A stretch of 64,000 nucleotides of DNA from Blattamonas nauphoetae. Its lineage: Eukaryota; Preaxostyla; Oxymonadida. Shown piece by piece: positions 53,661-61,986 of this stretch. The stretch covers positions 62,001 through 126,000 of the forward strand of contig JARBJD010000194.1 of the NCBI GenBank assembly GCA_033064195.1, in the 5' to 3' direction. The position numbers and the translations under genes are program-made. Below the pieces are notes generated by a model. It was not told the origin of the DNA. It saw only the letters and a program-made list of their open reading frames with translations, and searched no databases. The first letter of the stretch is position 1; each line of letters begins with the position of its first letter.

Positions 53661-53725
53661 TACATGAGTTATATGAGATAGAAGAGATGTAAGGAGGAAT
53701 GGGAAGAGATAAGATGAAGAGAGAG

Positions 53726-53875
53726 ATGATGAAAAAGGATAGAGAAAGCTGTAACGATGAGATCTCCCTCAAACTCATTCAATCACTGTGTCAAAAGACT
53801 CACGTTTCATTTACCTCTCTTTGATGAATACTTAGAAAATATTTCACTTTCATTTCTTGTCTGAACAACAAAAAC
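53726..53875 (+). repeat. Direct repeat, copy B
   Basis: Second copy of the repeat at 49148-49296, about 4.6 kb away, starting near GATGATGAAAAAGGATAGAG and ending at TTGTCTGAACAACAAAAAC. A further weak match (CCTAAAATGCAAGATTATC against CTTAAACTGCAATATTATC, about 53971-53991) suggests the homology resumes after roughly 95 bp. The hAT-like element at 54003 inserted immediately beyond. Confidence 0.72.
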
Positions 53876-53994
53876 TGCGAATTGAGATATGGATTTGATC
53901 GGACCCATAATAGGACTTATCCCATCAGTTTAGTGAATTGTTTCTATATTACCAAATCGAAGTGAAAATCTGTCTTAAACTGCAATATTATCAT

Positions 53995-54002
53995 TGAAAC
54001 TG
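53995..54002. repeat. 8-bp target-site duplication, left copy
   Basis: TGAAACTG, identical to 56113-56120, directly abutting the left inverted repeat of the hAT-like element. Confidence 0.88.
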
Positions 54003-56112
54003 TAGGCATGGCTGACCGGCCAAAAGTGCCGGTCAGTGTCACTCCAGAATTCTTCAAAGGGTCGGATCTCATTTGATCGTTAAATCACATGCTATGAGCA
54101 AGAAGCGGGCAAATTAGTCAATATTTATGTCAAGATTAACTTACTGAAACAGTTTGGGCTCGTTATCTACTCGTCCGATGCGGCTTCAGTATTCAACGGA
54201 CCTTTCCTCTCCACACTATCGAGATATCTTCGCATATGAGACAAAGAAACAATAATCCTAGTGACTGTCTGACTTTTCTGTTATTTTTACTGTCTTTTAG
54301 ATTAATATCGTTCCACATTTTGACCATCTCTTTCAATCATGTGATCTATTGGACATCAGACTGATCCGAACACAATCTACAAAACAAAGTTCCGTAACTC
54401 ATGTCAGAACCGGTAGGTACTACTTTCTTTCTTAATCTGACAGATCGAAAAGGACATTTACATCCTAACCAACAATTGGGGTAAGATGAGCTATCTTGGA
54501 TAGATAATCCAATTCTCACAAGACACATGACGATTTTCACTCAGCTTACAACAGTTTCTTGTCATAGTCTGACACTTGTCGGAGCACGACGAGGACAGGT
54601 TGGGACTGAAACTGTCAACATGCTCCATCTCGTCAAGAACTGCGAGTCGGACCAGTTGATGCGCACAGTTGTGACTGACAGCCAAGTCGACAACCTGCCT
54701 CCTCTCTCACAGGACGATCTAGTCCGTCATTACTTGAACGACACCACTCCATCCGAGCAGACCTCGTCGTCCTTCAAAGGCTCCATCATCATCCACCGCA
54801 ACGCTCCTCGTTCGATTGCCAACCAGCTCTCCAACTCCCTCCTTCTCCTCACTCCAAACACCAGCTGCAGACCGAAAGTCAGTTCCATCCCCAGCCTCAT
54901 CATCGAAAACGAGGACGTCGAGTGCAACCACGGAGCGACCTGCGGAGAGCTCGACAAGTCACCCCTCTTCTACTTCGGCACCCGCGGCATCGGCGACATG
55001 GAAGCCCGGCCATTCTTGTCAAAGCGTTCAGCGACGAAGTGCTGTCGAAGATCGTTCTGGGATACACGTTGACAGCCAAGCGACACGGCGAGAAGGCGCG
55101 TCTGCCATCCTTCATCCAGTCGCTCTTTATCGCCTCATTCGACTTGAGTGTCACTCTCCATCTCAAACACCTCAAAGTAGAGGCAGCACAGAAGTTCATC
55201 GAAAAGGCCGAGCAGGAGAAGAGACTCCAAGCTCGCAAGCTCCACGCCTTTACGTTCGACCCGGACAAAGAACCAGCCTCGCCATTCGACACAGCCACCA
55301 CGCTGAAGGAGTTCCCAGCCATCATCCACCCACTCACCAACCGCCCGTCGTCTACCTCGACAACGCAGCGACAACACCCCGCTCCTCAACTGTGCTCGAC
55401 CGCCTCAGCCACTTCGACAAGTTTCAAAACGGGAATGTGCACCGTGCTGTGCACCATCTGAGTGAGGAGGCCACGCGGGAAAACGAAGGTGCTCGGAAGT
55501 CCATTGCTCGCTTTGTGGGAGCCGAGAAGGATCGGGACGTTGTTTTCACGAGCAGGACCACAGACAGCATCAACACAATCGTCAATTCGTTCATCATCCC
55601 AACGATGCGCCACTGGATCGAGTCCACCGACAAAAGTGACTTCGTCATTGTGCTCACTGAGCTGGAGCACCACGCGAACATTGTGCCTTGGCAGATGGCC
55701 GTAAACATGACCGAAACAGACACTTCTTCTTGACGATCTTCTTCTCCCCAACGAAGATACAGACACACCTCTCTGAATGGACAGGTTCACTGTCTTCTAT
55801 GGGAATGTGAAGTTGAGAGAGTTGATCTCCCCACAAGTCACATTTCTACCCATAACTGTTTTAAAATGCGTCCGAGTCTAAAATGTCAAAAAATAAGAAT
55901 GATACGATTGGATGGTAGTGATAATAATTCAATTGGAGCATTTCTGAAGAAGATGCCTGGAAACACAAGTCGTTTCTTCGAATCTCTGCTCAAATTCATT
56001 TGCCTTCGGAATAATTGTAACTCTCGATTATGGGTTCCGACATTTCTCCGGTCAGTGACCGTCAGTACTTTTCGATGAAAACTGACCGGTCAGTGCCGGT
56101 CAGCCATGCCTA
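54003..56112. mobile_element. Non-autonomous hAT-like element carrying a captured host-gene fragment
   Basis: The 2,110-bp element begins TAGGCATGGCTGACCGGC (54003-54020) and ends with its exact 18-bp inverted complement (56095-56112). It is flanked by identical 8-bp direct repeats TGAAACTG (53995-54002 and 56113-56120). An 8-bp target-site duplication with TIRs beginning TAG/CAG is the hAT superfamily signature. Subterminal CCGGTC/GACCGG words recur at both ends, with a 7-bp-stem hairpin on the left (54014-54034) and a 14-bp perfect palindrome on the right (ACTGACCGGTCAGT, 56081-56094), as expected for transposase-binding sites. No hAT transposase lies inside. The interior holds a broken SufD-SufS fragment (54527-55710), making it a Pack-type gene-capturing element. 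Small open stretches at 54346-54540 (minus, Cys-rich, GCKCPFRS..GTLFCRLC) and 55866-56078 (plus) are unrecognised. Confidence 0.9.
54527..55710 (+). pseudogene. SufD-SufS (sufDSU-type) fusion-gene fragment, frameshifted and truncated
   Basis: In the SUF pathway SufD scaffolds cluster assembly with SufB and SufC, and SufS is the cysteine desulfurase. From about 54600, frame 2 reads SufD: SSFKGSIIIHRNAPRSIANQ, SNSLLLLTPNTSCRPKVSSI, ENEDVECNHGATCGELDKSP, LFYFGTRGIG (cf. [24 protein letters not shown]). Near 54990-55010 the frame shifts by one and continues LVKAFSDEVLSKI. Near 55320-55345 it shifts again, directly into SufS: PVVYLDNAATTPRSSTVLDR, NGNVHRAVHHLSEEATREN, DVVFTSRTTDSINTI, ELEHHANIVPWQM. 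Homology stops near 55705, so the PLP-binding lysine and catalytic cysteine regions of SufS, all of SufU and the N-terminal half of SufD are absent. It cannot make a working enzyme. Its GC-rich codon use contrasts with the AT-richer flanks, consistent with descent from a well-expressed host gene. It sits wholly inside the hAT-like element. Confidence 0.9.
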
Positions 56113-56120
56113 TGAAACTG
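56113..56120. repeat. 8-bp target-site duplication, right copy
   Basis: TGAAACTG, identical to 53995-54002, directly abutting the right inverted repeat of the hAT-like element. It lies in the last codons of the hAT transposase remnant that follows on the minus strand. Confidence 0.88.
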
Positions 56121-57675
56121 TCCAAAAATCGCAATTTTCGATCAATTTCAGACTTGATCCCGATTGTGGTTCTTCATCCAGAGTGACATCAGGTTCGTCC
56201 TCGTCCGTTCGGGGCTCGGGACAGATGCTTTTGTTAAGGTGGAGTGGGAATGTCATGTAGTGTCGGCTCGATAATTTCCATTTTTGTTTCACAGCCTCCT
56301 TGAACGAAGTGTGAAGAATTTGTGTTCCATTCACTTTGCTAAATATCCTGATCCGAAGATACTTTTGAGTTAGTCTACCGGAGTATTGAGTTTTAATGAG
56401 GTTCAAAACCGAGAATATCATTGTGTGACAGAATTATGAGGAGATTCGTTGGCGAGGGTGTTGATACAATTGATGCTTTTTTCAGATGGGCCTTGAATAG
56501 TCCAAGTTACGATCTCAGTTCATCTTTCGAGACCATATCATCATTGTGAAACATTGTCAAAATTCGATTCAGCACATTGCATGAGCCGGTTAAATTCCTG
56601 CATATCTCAAGAGTAACTAGAAGGACGTGGGTTATGTCCGAAATGAACGAGTTGTCAGGAAAGGAGTCATCAAAACCATGAAGAAGTGCCGCTTGATACT
56701 GCTCCATCAGGTCAACACATTCCTTGACTTCGACAGATGAAGGTGGAGTAAGTGTAGGCAATGGTGAGATAAGGTGTGTCCCGAAATTTGTCGAATCTGT
56801 GGCAAGAGATGTATTTCACGGATCCAATCTGCGTATGCGAAGGAGAGTTACATACGATCATGAGTGAGATCAGAGGACTGGATATGAGTGACAAGACTCC
56901 ACAAAAGAGAACAAATTTGAGTTGCCGCAATTAATTGGAGAAAAGCACAAATTGTTCTGTCAGATACAGCGCCATCGCAGCGATCTGTTAGGTTGTTGGT
57001 TTGTCGATTTTCACATCATCTAATAACCCAAAGAAGTCTGCTTGAGCAAAATGTTTTAGAACGAGTTGGAAATCTAAATCCACAATTATTTCTGATATTT
57101 CATGGAAATTTTGGAGGGATGAATGTTGTTTGGCTTCTTCGACTGGTACTCCCGTCTGATGATCAACGACTGGAAGGTGTACAGCAAAATCACTGGAAAA
57201 TCTTCCTTTTTTGAGAATTTTCCAGTACAGCTCGACACGATTGTCGAGGATGGCATTTTTCATTTCAGGAGTGGATTGTGTTTTCGACCCGCGGACGTTC
57301 CTCATGATCTCATCTGAACGAAGTTGTCGACTGGAGGAAGGCTGAAAAATCTCGTGGCTTCCCCGGTTTGGTGATGAATTCGATTCGACTTTTGCATGTT
57401 TTCAGTTGATTTCTCCTGCACAACTCGCAAAATATCCCAGAATCAACTGCTTGAAAACAAGAAAAGTTGTCGGTCGGATACTTCTGAGGAAGCCGATCAA
57501 GTAGACTTTGATAGAATTGTTTACCAGTCTGTTTTAGATTTATTGGTTTCATTTTGAGATGGTTTCGAAAAGAATAACATCCGATTGGATGTGATGCGTT
57601 TTCTTTCAGTGTTTGCGAACGTGTGTGGTGGGTGCGATTCAGAAGAGTTAGTTGTTGATTCTGCCTCTGTTTCAA
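56113..57675 (-). pseudogene. Decayed hAT transposase
   Basis: On the minus strand, pieces in hAT order: a zinc-finger-like start (FSCFQAVDSGIFCELCRRNQ, then CKSRIEFITKPGKPRDFSAF, 57475-57320), NAILDNRVELYWKILKKG and HFAQADFFGLLDDVKIDKPT (57260-56990; cf. the hAT 'FFSVMFDESTD' block with the first acidic residue), an intermediate helical part (56761-56510), and the C-terminal dimerisation region IFSVLNLIKTQYSGRLTQKY, LRIRIFSKVNG, FKEAVKQKWKL (56400-56270; cf. ERxFSxLNxIKTxxRxRL). The pieces lie in different frames with several stops between them, so it is inactive unless unrecognised introns account for all breaks. The carrier element at 54003-56112 inserted exactly at its 3' end, so the relic is older than that insertion. 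Confidence 0.7.
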
Positions 57676-57831
57676 TTGTGGTTAATTTGCTTTCTTTGCT
57701 CTCATTTTTTCATGATTTTGTGATGTTGTCGCTTGCATTGATTGAACGAGAAGAAAATGCAAGATGAAGTGGAATTTCTCGCTCCTGTGGTCAACTCCTC
57801 TTCTATCCATCCGCGTCGCTTCCGTCCTTAA

Positions 57832-57875
57832 AGAGGCCGAGCCCGAACCTTGAGTCTATGCGAAAGTCGGCCTCT
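57832..57875. repeat. Hairpin, 9-bp stem
   Basis: AGAGGCCGA (57832-57840) and its exact complement TCGGCCTCT (57867-57875) enclose a 26-nt loop. It lies between the hAT transposase remnant and the second hAT-like element. It could be a subterminal hairpin of the element that once carried that transposase, or a chance structure. Confidence 0.4.
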
Positions 57876-57923
57876 GAACATGAAACCAAGATCAACTTCC
57901 TTGATCTCCCGCTGTCACTTTGG

Positions 57924-59161
57924 CAGGGTTGTCGGAATGACTTGGATCCAAGTCATTTGACTTACTTTTCCCTTTTTTTCCCGTGACTTAAGACGAAGTC
58001 ATTTTACAACAAAACTAAGTCATTTCCACATTCTCCACACTTTCGTGGTCTCGATCAAGAAATGAGCCACAAATATTCGTCAACAGCATCTCCATTCGCC
58101 CAAAAATGTAAGCTTCTCTGATTAGAATCCAATGTCTGATGTCTAAACACTTTTATAGTCCAGCAAAATCCTTCTCCGCAACTCAGATAATTCATCTGTG
58201 AGCCTGATCTTACTCAGAATGGATACAATCTTTCGTGGGAGGTTCTATCACAGAGTCCTCCACATTCAATTTGCTGTTTTTGACATCATGAGAGGACGTG
58301 CTTGACAGTGAAACAATCTCAATGACAAAGCACGCCGCTCATCTCCTTCGTGTTCCACTCCTCCACCACGAATAAATCTTTTGAATCAGCCCGGTTCTGG
58401 GTCCAAATTCCAATTATCTGCGCATCACTAGGTTTTATCTCCTTATGCACTCAACATCAACGTCACAGCAGTAGATCTGGAGAACCTTCAGTATTTCCTC
58501 GTCTAGAGGGTTGAATGGAATTGTCAAGACGTACGAATGTTCATCCTTCTGACTCGATGACAAAATGATACTTCCAGACGGCTTGATTAGAACAGGGTCT
58601 CAGTCTCCCTCCAATTCCTGGTTTGACCCTAAGGCTGCTCCACCAACTTGCTTTTCAACTGCAGTGACTTCTTTGGCTGTTCTCCAAAGATGGAGATCGA
58701 CGATACCCTTGCACGAGATCACTTTCTGAATCTGCACGAGAAAGGACCGTCCACGACTGACAAGTGATTTATCGTCGAGTTTCGTCATTCTGTTCGGGAG
58801 ATACGAAGTTCTCATCGACAGGGGATGCTTTATTTCGTTTCTTTTCACCCGTTATTTCCGGTTTTGTGTCAATTTTATGTTCGGCAGATTATTGCTTTCC
58901 CATCTCTCATTTCTTCAGTTTCGCTTCAATCTCACACCCTACGCTGTCTGTTTCCTCTTCCTCATCGCCCAGGAACACAATCCAACGCCATAAGTGCAAG
59001 TTTTCTTCTCGATCGTCTCATTTCATCGAAAAAAATACAATATTTTGCTCAAATTGGTATAACAAAAATTGATGACTTAGAACGAAGTCGTTTCCAGCTG
59101 TAACTTCGATCCAAGTCATTTTCTCGTGACTTAAGTCAAACCAAAGGGCCCGACAACCCTG
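57924..59161. mobile_element. Second non-autonomous hAT-like element
   Basis: The 1,238-bp element starts CAGGGTTGTCGG (57924-57935) and ends with its exact inverted complement (59150-59161), flanked by the 8-bp direct repeat CACTTTGG (57916-57923 and 59162-59169). CAGGG termini with an 8-bp duplication are classic hAT. Subterminal words AAGTCATTT, GACTTAAG and GATCCAAGTCAT recur at both ends; the left end contains a perfect palindrome centred on GGATCC (57936-57957). The TIR differs from that of the 54003 element, so it is a different family. Inside I see no transposase. A minus-strand open stretch at 58600-58848 (MTKLDDKSLVSRGRSFLVQI) has the look of coding sequence but I do not recognise it; it may be another captured piece. 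Confidence 0.85.
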
Positions 59162-59169
59162 CACTTTGG

Positions 59170-59851
59170 GAAAATTATACAAATGTCCCAAAAATTTGTA
59201 TCAAACAGGTTTGTTCTTCGCTTTTTTAAGTCGCTCCAGATCTGACTCAAACACTGTACATCAACGACTATCTTCAAGAATCGATTCATATTCATTTTTC
59301 GAACTGCGTTTTCTCACTGTCAGTCCTCCTCCAATGGTGTGATGAAAACATGTCTAAAGTCAACAGCGAGACGGATTGACTTTAGAATAGGGTATGCTAA
59401 TCATTGTTTTGGTTTTATCCATCCTCCCTTGTCTTCACACTCCTCAGATAGCTCAGGCTATTCACCACACCGCTCTTCGCTCTGCCAACCACCATCGCTC
59501 TCATCACTCTTCTAGTCACTACTGATGATGCTGTCCCCTTCCCCTCTCACCTCTCCTACCAAACATTCCTCTCCTCCCTCGAGTATCTTCCGACTTTTCA
59601 GATGCTCTTTTTTCGGGCGACAGGGATCAAGTGATGTTTCCAGGAGAGATTCCGTAATGAAAGGTTGAAAGTGTGTTTATCATTTCCTTCCTGTCTGCCC
59701 GCTTTGCTCCGTGTGGAGTTGTCGTCTCAGTCGTTCGATCTGTTCTGCCAGGCTTCCTATCTCTTCACCGATGATGTGTATGCTCCACATGCATTTTATT
59801 ACTATCATTTCTTGATCATACTTCCCTCTCTGCATTCTATCTCTGTCTTCC
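59170..59851. other. No gene recognised
   Basis: AT-rich flank followed by pyrimidine-rich DNA. A plus-strand run around 59450-59635 (LFALPTTIALITLLVTTDDA, VPFPSHLSYQTFLSSLEYLP) has coding-like composition but no start, motif or continuation, and I assign nothing to it. Confidence 0.5.
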
Positions 59852-61540
59852 GTGTCTGAAATTGAGCTCCATTTGACCAGAATGACCCTCCCCATTATAT
59901 TGTTTCAAATCACTTCTTTCATTCAATTCAAACAATTTTTTGGGGCAAAACCTTATCTTTTCACTCGAGCACAATTGAAGTTGATCAAACCCAGTTTTTT
60001 TTCTCTCGTTTCAAAAACTCACAATATCATCGTTTCTATCAATCATATGGACAATTCCGACGTCTCATCTCCTGAATCATTGTTTAGCAACGATCTCCAT
60101 TCACTCCTTTCCAATCTTAATGAATTTCAACAGAATCTGACTCCAAACAAAAGAGTTGGACTACAAGTGGTAATTGCTTCAGCAATACCATCTCGGAGAT
60201 TGAAACAATATTGCCCGGACCTGATGTCGAAGGCTCAATTCAAGTGGGCCAAACGAAGATCATCAACCCTTCGTTTTCCTCCGACACCGTACAATACGAG
60301 AAATTGTTTCTCTTCCAAACAGCCCACAATTCAAGGGGTGAAGGTCCTCAACGCTTTTTTATATGAGAATTCGACTCCATCTTCTCTTACTCAAACTCGA
60401 TAATGTCTTGTCTCATTCTTCTTAATTTTTTACCAGTGAAACTCGAATCATCTTCATTGTCTTCACTTTTAACTGATCATGACACACACAATCTTTGTTT
60501 CATCGAAGGTATCTCCTTCTTCACCTTTCACAACCTTGTAGAGTCAAGTGTTGATCCTTTGAAAGCGGCAGACTGTATCACAGAAGTTTCGCCTTCAGTT
60601 CATGACTGGCTGAGAAAACACACTGTTTCTACCGAGCCTGAGCCAAAATCTCCAATTCTCGTTCGTTCAAATCCATTGCTCTCAGTGTCCAAACGAACAC
60701 ATAAATCACAACATGTCATGACAAAAGTAGACGACTCTGATTATGGTTCAATCGAAAGTGAAGATAATTCGGGATCAGACAATGGGAATCTAGGACAACG
60801 GAAATGGGTTTTGATTGATTCAATCGAGGGAAGAACAATCCTACAAAAAGTTCGTTTGTATCCATTTCCTCCCAACTATACTTTCACAGAAGACGATGAG
60901 AACACCTCTCTCATCGGTGAGTTTCAATTGTTCCAATGTCACAGACTGATTTTCGAAACTCGATATTCACTCTTCCGACAGTTTAATCGACTATTTCCAG
61001 GCCTTGTCTCCGAATCATTCTTCTATCGTCATTCTACAACTCTATCACCACCAAAAAATCGAACAGATTTGTGTGACATATGTGAGACGGCAGAAACTAT
61101 TCAATCTGATGACAGAAAAGGAACAGAAAAAACCTCTGAGCAGTTGGCAGAAGATGAAAGACTTCTTGAAGAACGGCACTATCACGTTTACAAATACCAT
61201 ACTCACCGAAGTCTTCATCACAAACACAAATCGTCACTTCAAAATAAACAAGCTGTAGTCATTGCTGACTATAAGCAGAATCTGTTTCTCCCTCTATCAA
61301 GAAAACAACGAAACCATTCATTTTTCCAACGACATCCGGTCATAGCATTTGGTGTGGTTGTCCATCTCTGTGACGGGGATGGAAAACGAAACCAACTTTT
61401 ATTTAACTTTTCTCAGTGGAAAGAACAACAAGCAAAGTTTTGATGAGATATGCGCGCTTCGAACTGTATTCTGGCATCCATCTATGAATGACATTAATTC
61501 GGTTCAATTCTGGGCGGACGGTGGATCTAATTTTTAGTGT
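59852..61540 (+). pseudogene. DDE-transposase-like relic, family unassigned
   Basis: Two long plus-strand frames. The first (59852-60403) has SLFSNDLHSLLSNLNEFQQN, LTPNKRVGLQVVIASAIPSR and LKQYCPDLMSKAQFKWAKRR. The second (60403-61443) has a disordered acidic stretch, then FRQFNRLFPGLVSESFFYRH, a Cys pair DLCDICETAE, a His-rich segment (HYHVYKYHTHRSLHHKHK), KQAVVIADYKQNLFLPLSRK and HPVIAFGVVVHLCDGDGKRN. A third frame (61349-61537) continues with HPSMNDINSVQFWADGGSNF. The acidic residues in VVIADYKQN and VQFWADGGSNF, each at the end of a hydrophobic strand, suit the first two catalytic acids of an RNase-H-fold transposase; a Cys/His motif before them is common in such enzymes. The third acidic residue is not found: homology stops at about 61540, where a mariner piece begins. 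It is therefore broken. No terminal repeats were located. Confidence 0.5.
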
Positions 61541-61737
61541 AGTGAGACTATCCATGCTTTAACCGTTTTGTTTCCACGACGAAGACTAGAACAGGCAGGG
61601 ACACAATTGACTGTAGTTTTGAGAGATGGAAAGAGGTAAAGGCCCGACGGTGCAAGATCCGGAGAATGGGCTGGATGTTCAAAGATCGAAAGGTTTGTCA
61701 GATTCATTGTCACAAGGGATATTTTGTCTCCGAACAC
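61534..61737 (-). pseudogene. mariner-type transposase C-terminal fragment
   Basis: A 67-codon minus-strand frame contains IFEHPAHSPDLAPSGLYLFP followed by SLKTTVNC. This is the mariner hallmark 'HPPYSPDLAPSDxxLFPxLK', which leads to the third catalytic acid of mariner/Tc1 transposases (the third acid itself, the D of PDLAP or the D expected after APS, is partly altered here: S-G replaces S-D). The segment after it (NKTVKAWIVSL) fits the next helix. No more of the transposase was found upstream on this strand. The 5' boundary abuts the DDE relic on the opposite strand, so one probably inserted into the other. Confidence 0.65.
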
Positions 61738-61986
61738 GTGTCAGATCTCTACAGGATTCACCTTTTCTGTGTCACTTCACCGACCTTTCATTTCGAGAAA
61801 ATAACTCAATACCGTTGTTTTTACCCGACTGTTACCATGGACAAGTTGATAATCTGCCACATTGTCCAATTGTCCATAAACGGTTTCCTTTGGAGGTGGG
61901 AAACCCCGAAGTTTGTGGGGATCTCCGATGCTTATGATTTTTTTCAATCAAGATTCTCCTCTTTTCCGAAATGCGTGAGAAAAGCG

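Larger units (their letters stand above)
52487..53692 (+). pseudogene. Beta-helix surface-protein remnants (mosaic)
   Basis: A 401-codon open stretch, of which only parts look like old coding sequence. Recognisable strands are TGSFALEGGTSFTTCSATEY (another frame, about 52895-52950), GNTITFSKTGQFTTFSIDSV, ITLSSLTILFASSQTQPAIS and ISTGSIVVSDCTIG. The last are parallel beta-helix rungs (pectin-lyase-like repeats) typical of large surface proteins. The beginning (MDEIKIEVKEELGYG) is not similar to anything I recognise. The rung-bearing part is duplicated (see the 53.06 and 53.51 kb repeats). I read this as decayed fragments of one or more family members. Confidence 0.5.

Noticed and set aside
54537-55072. 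The SufD-like frame as an intact short gene
   Set aside because: It starts mid-domain, changes frame twice and lacks both SufD's first half and the SufS active site.
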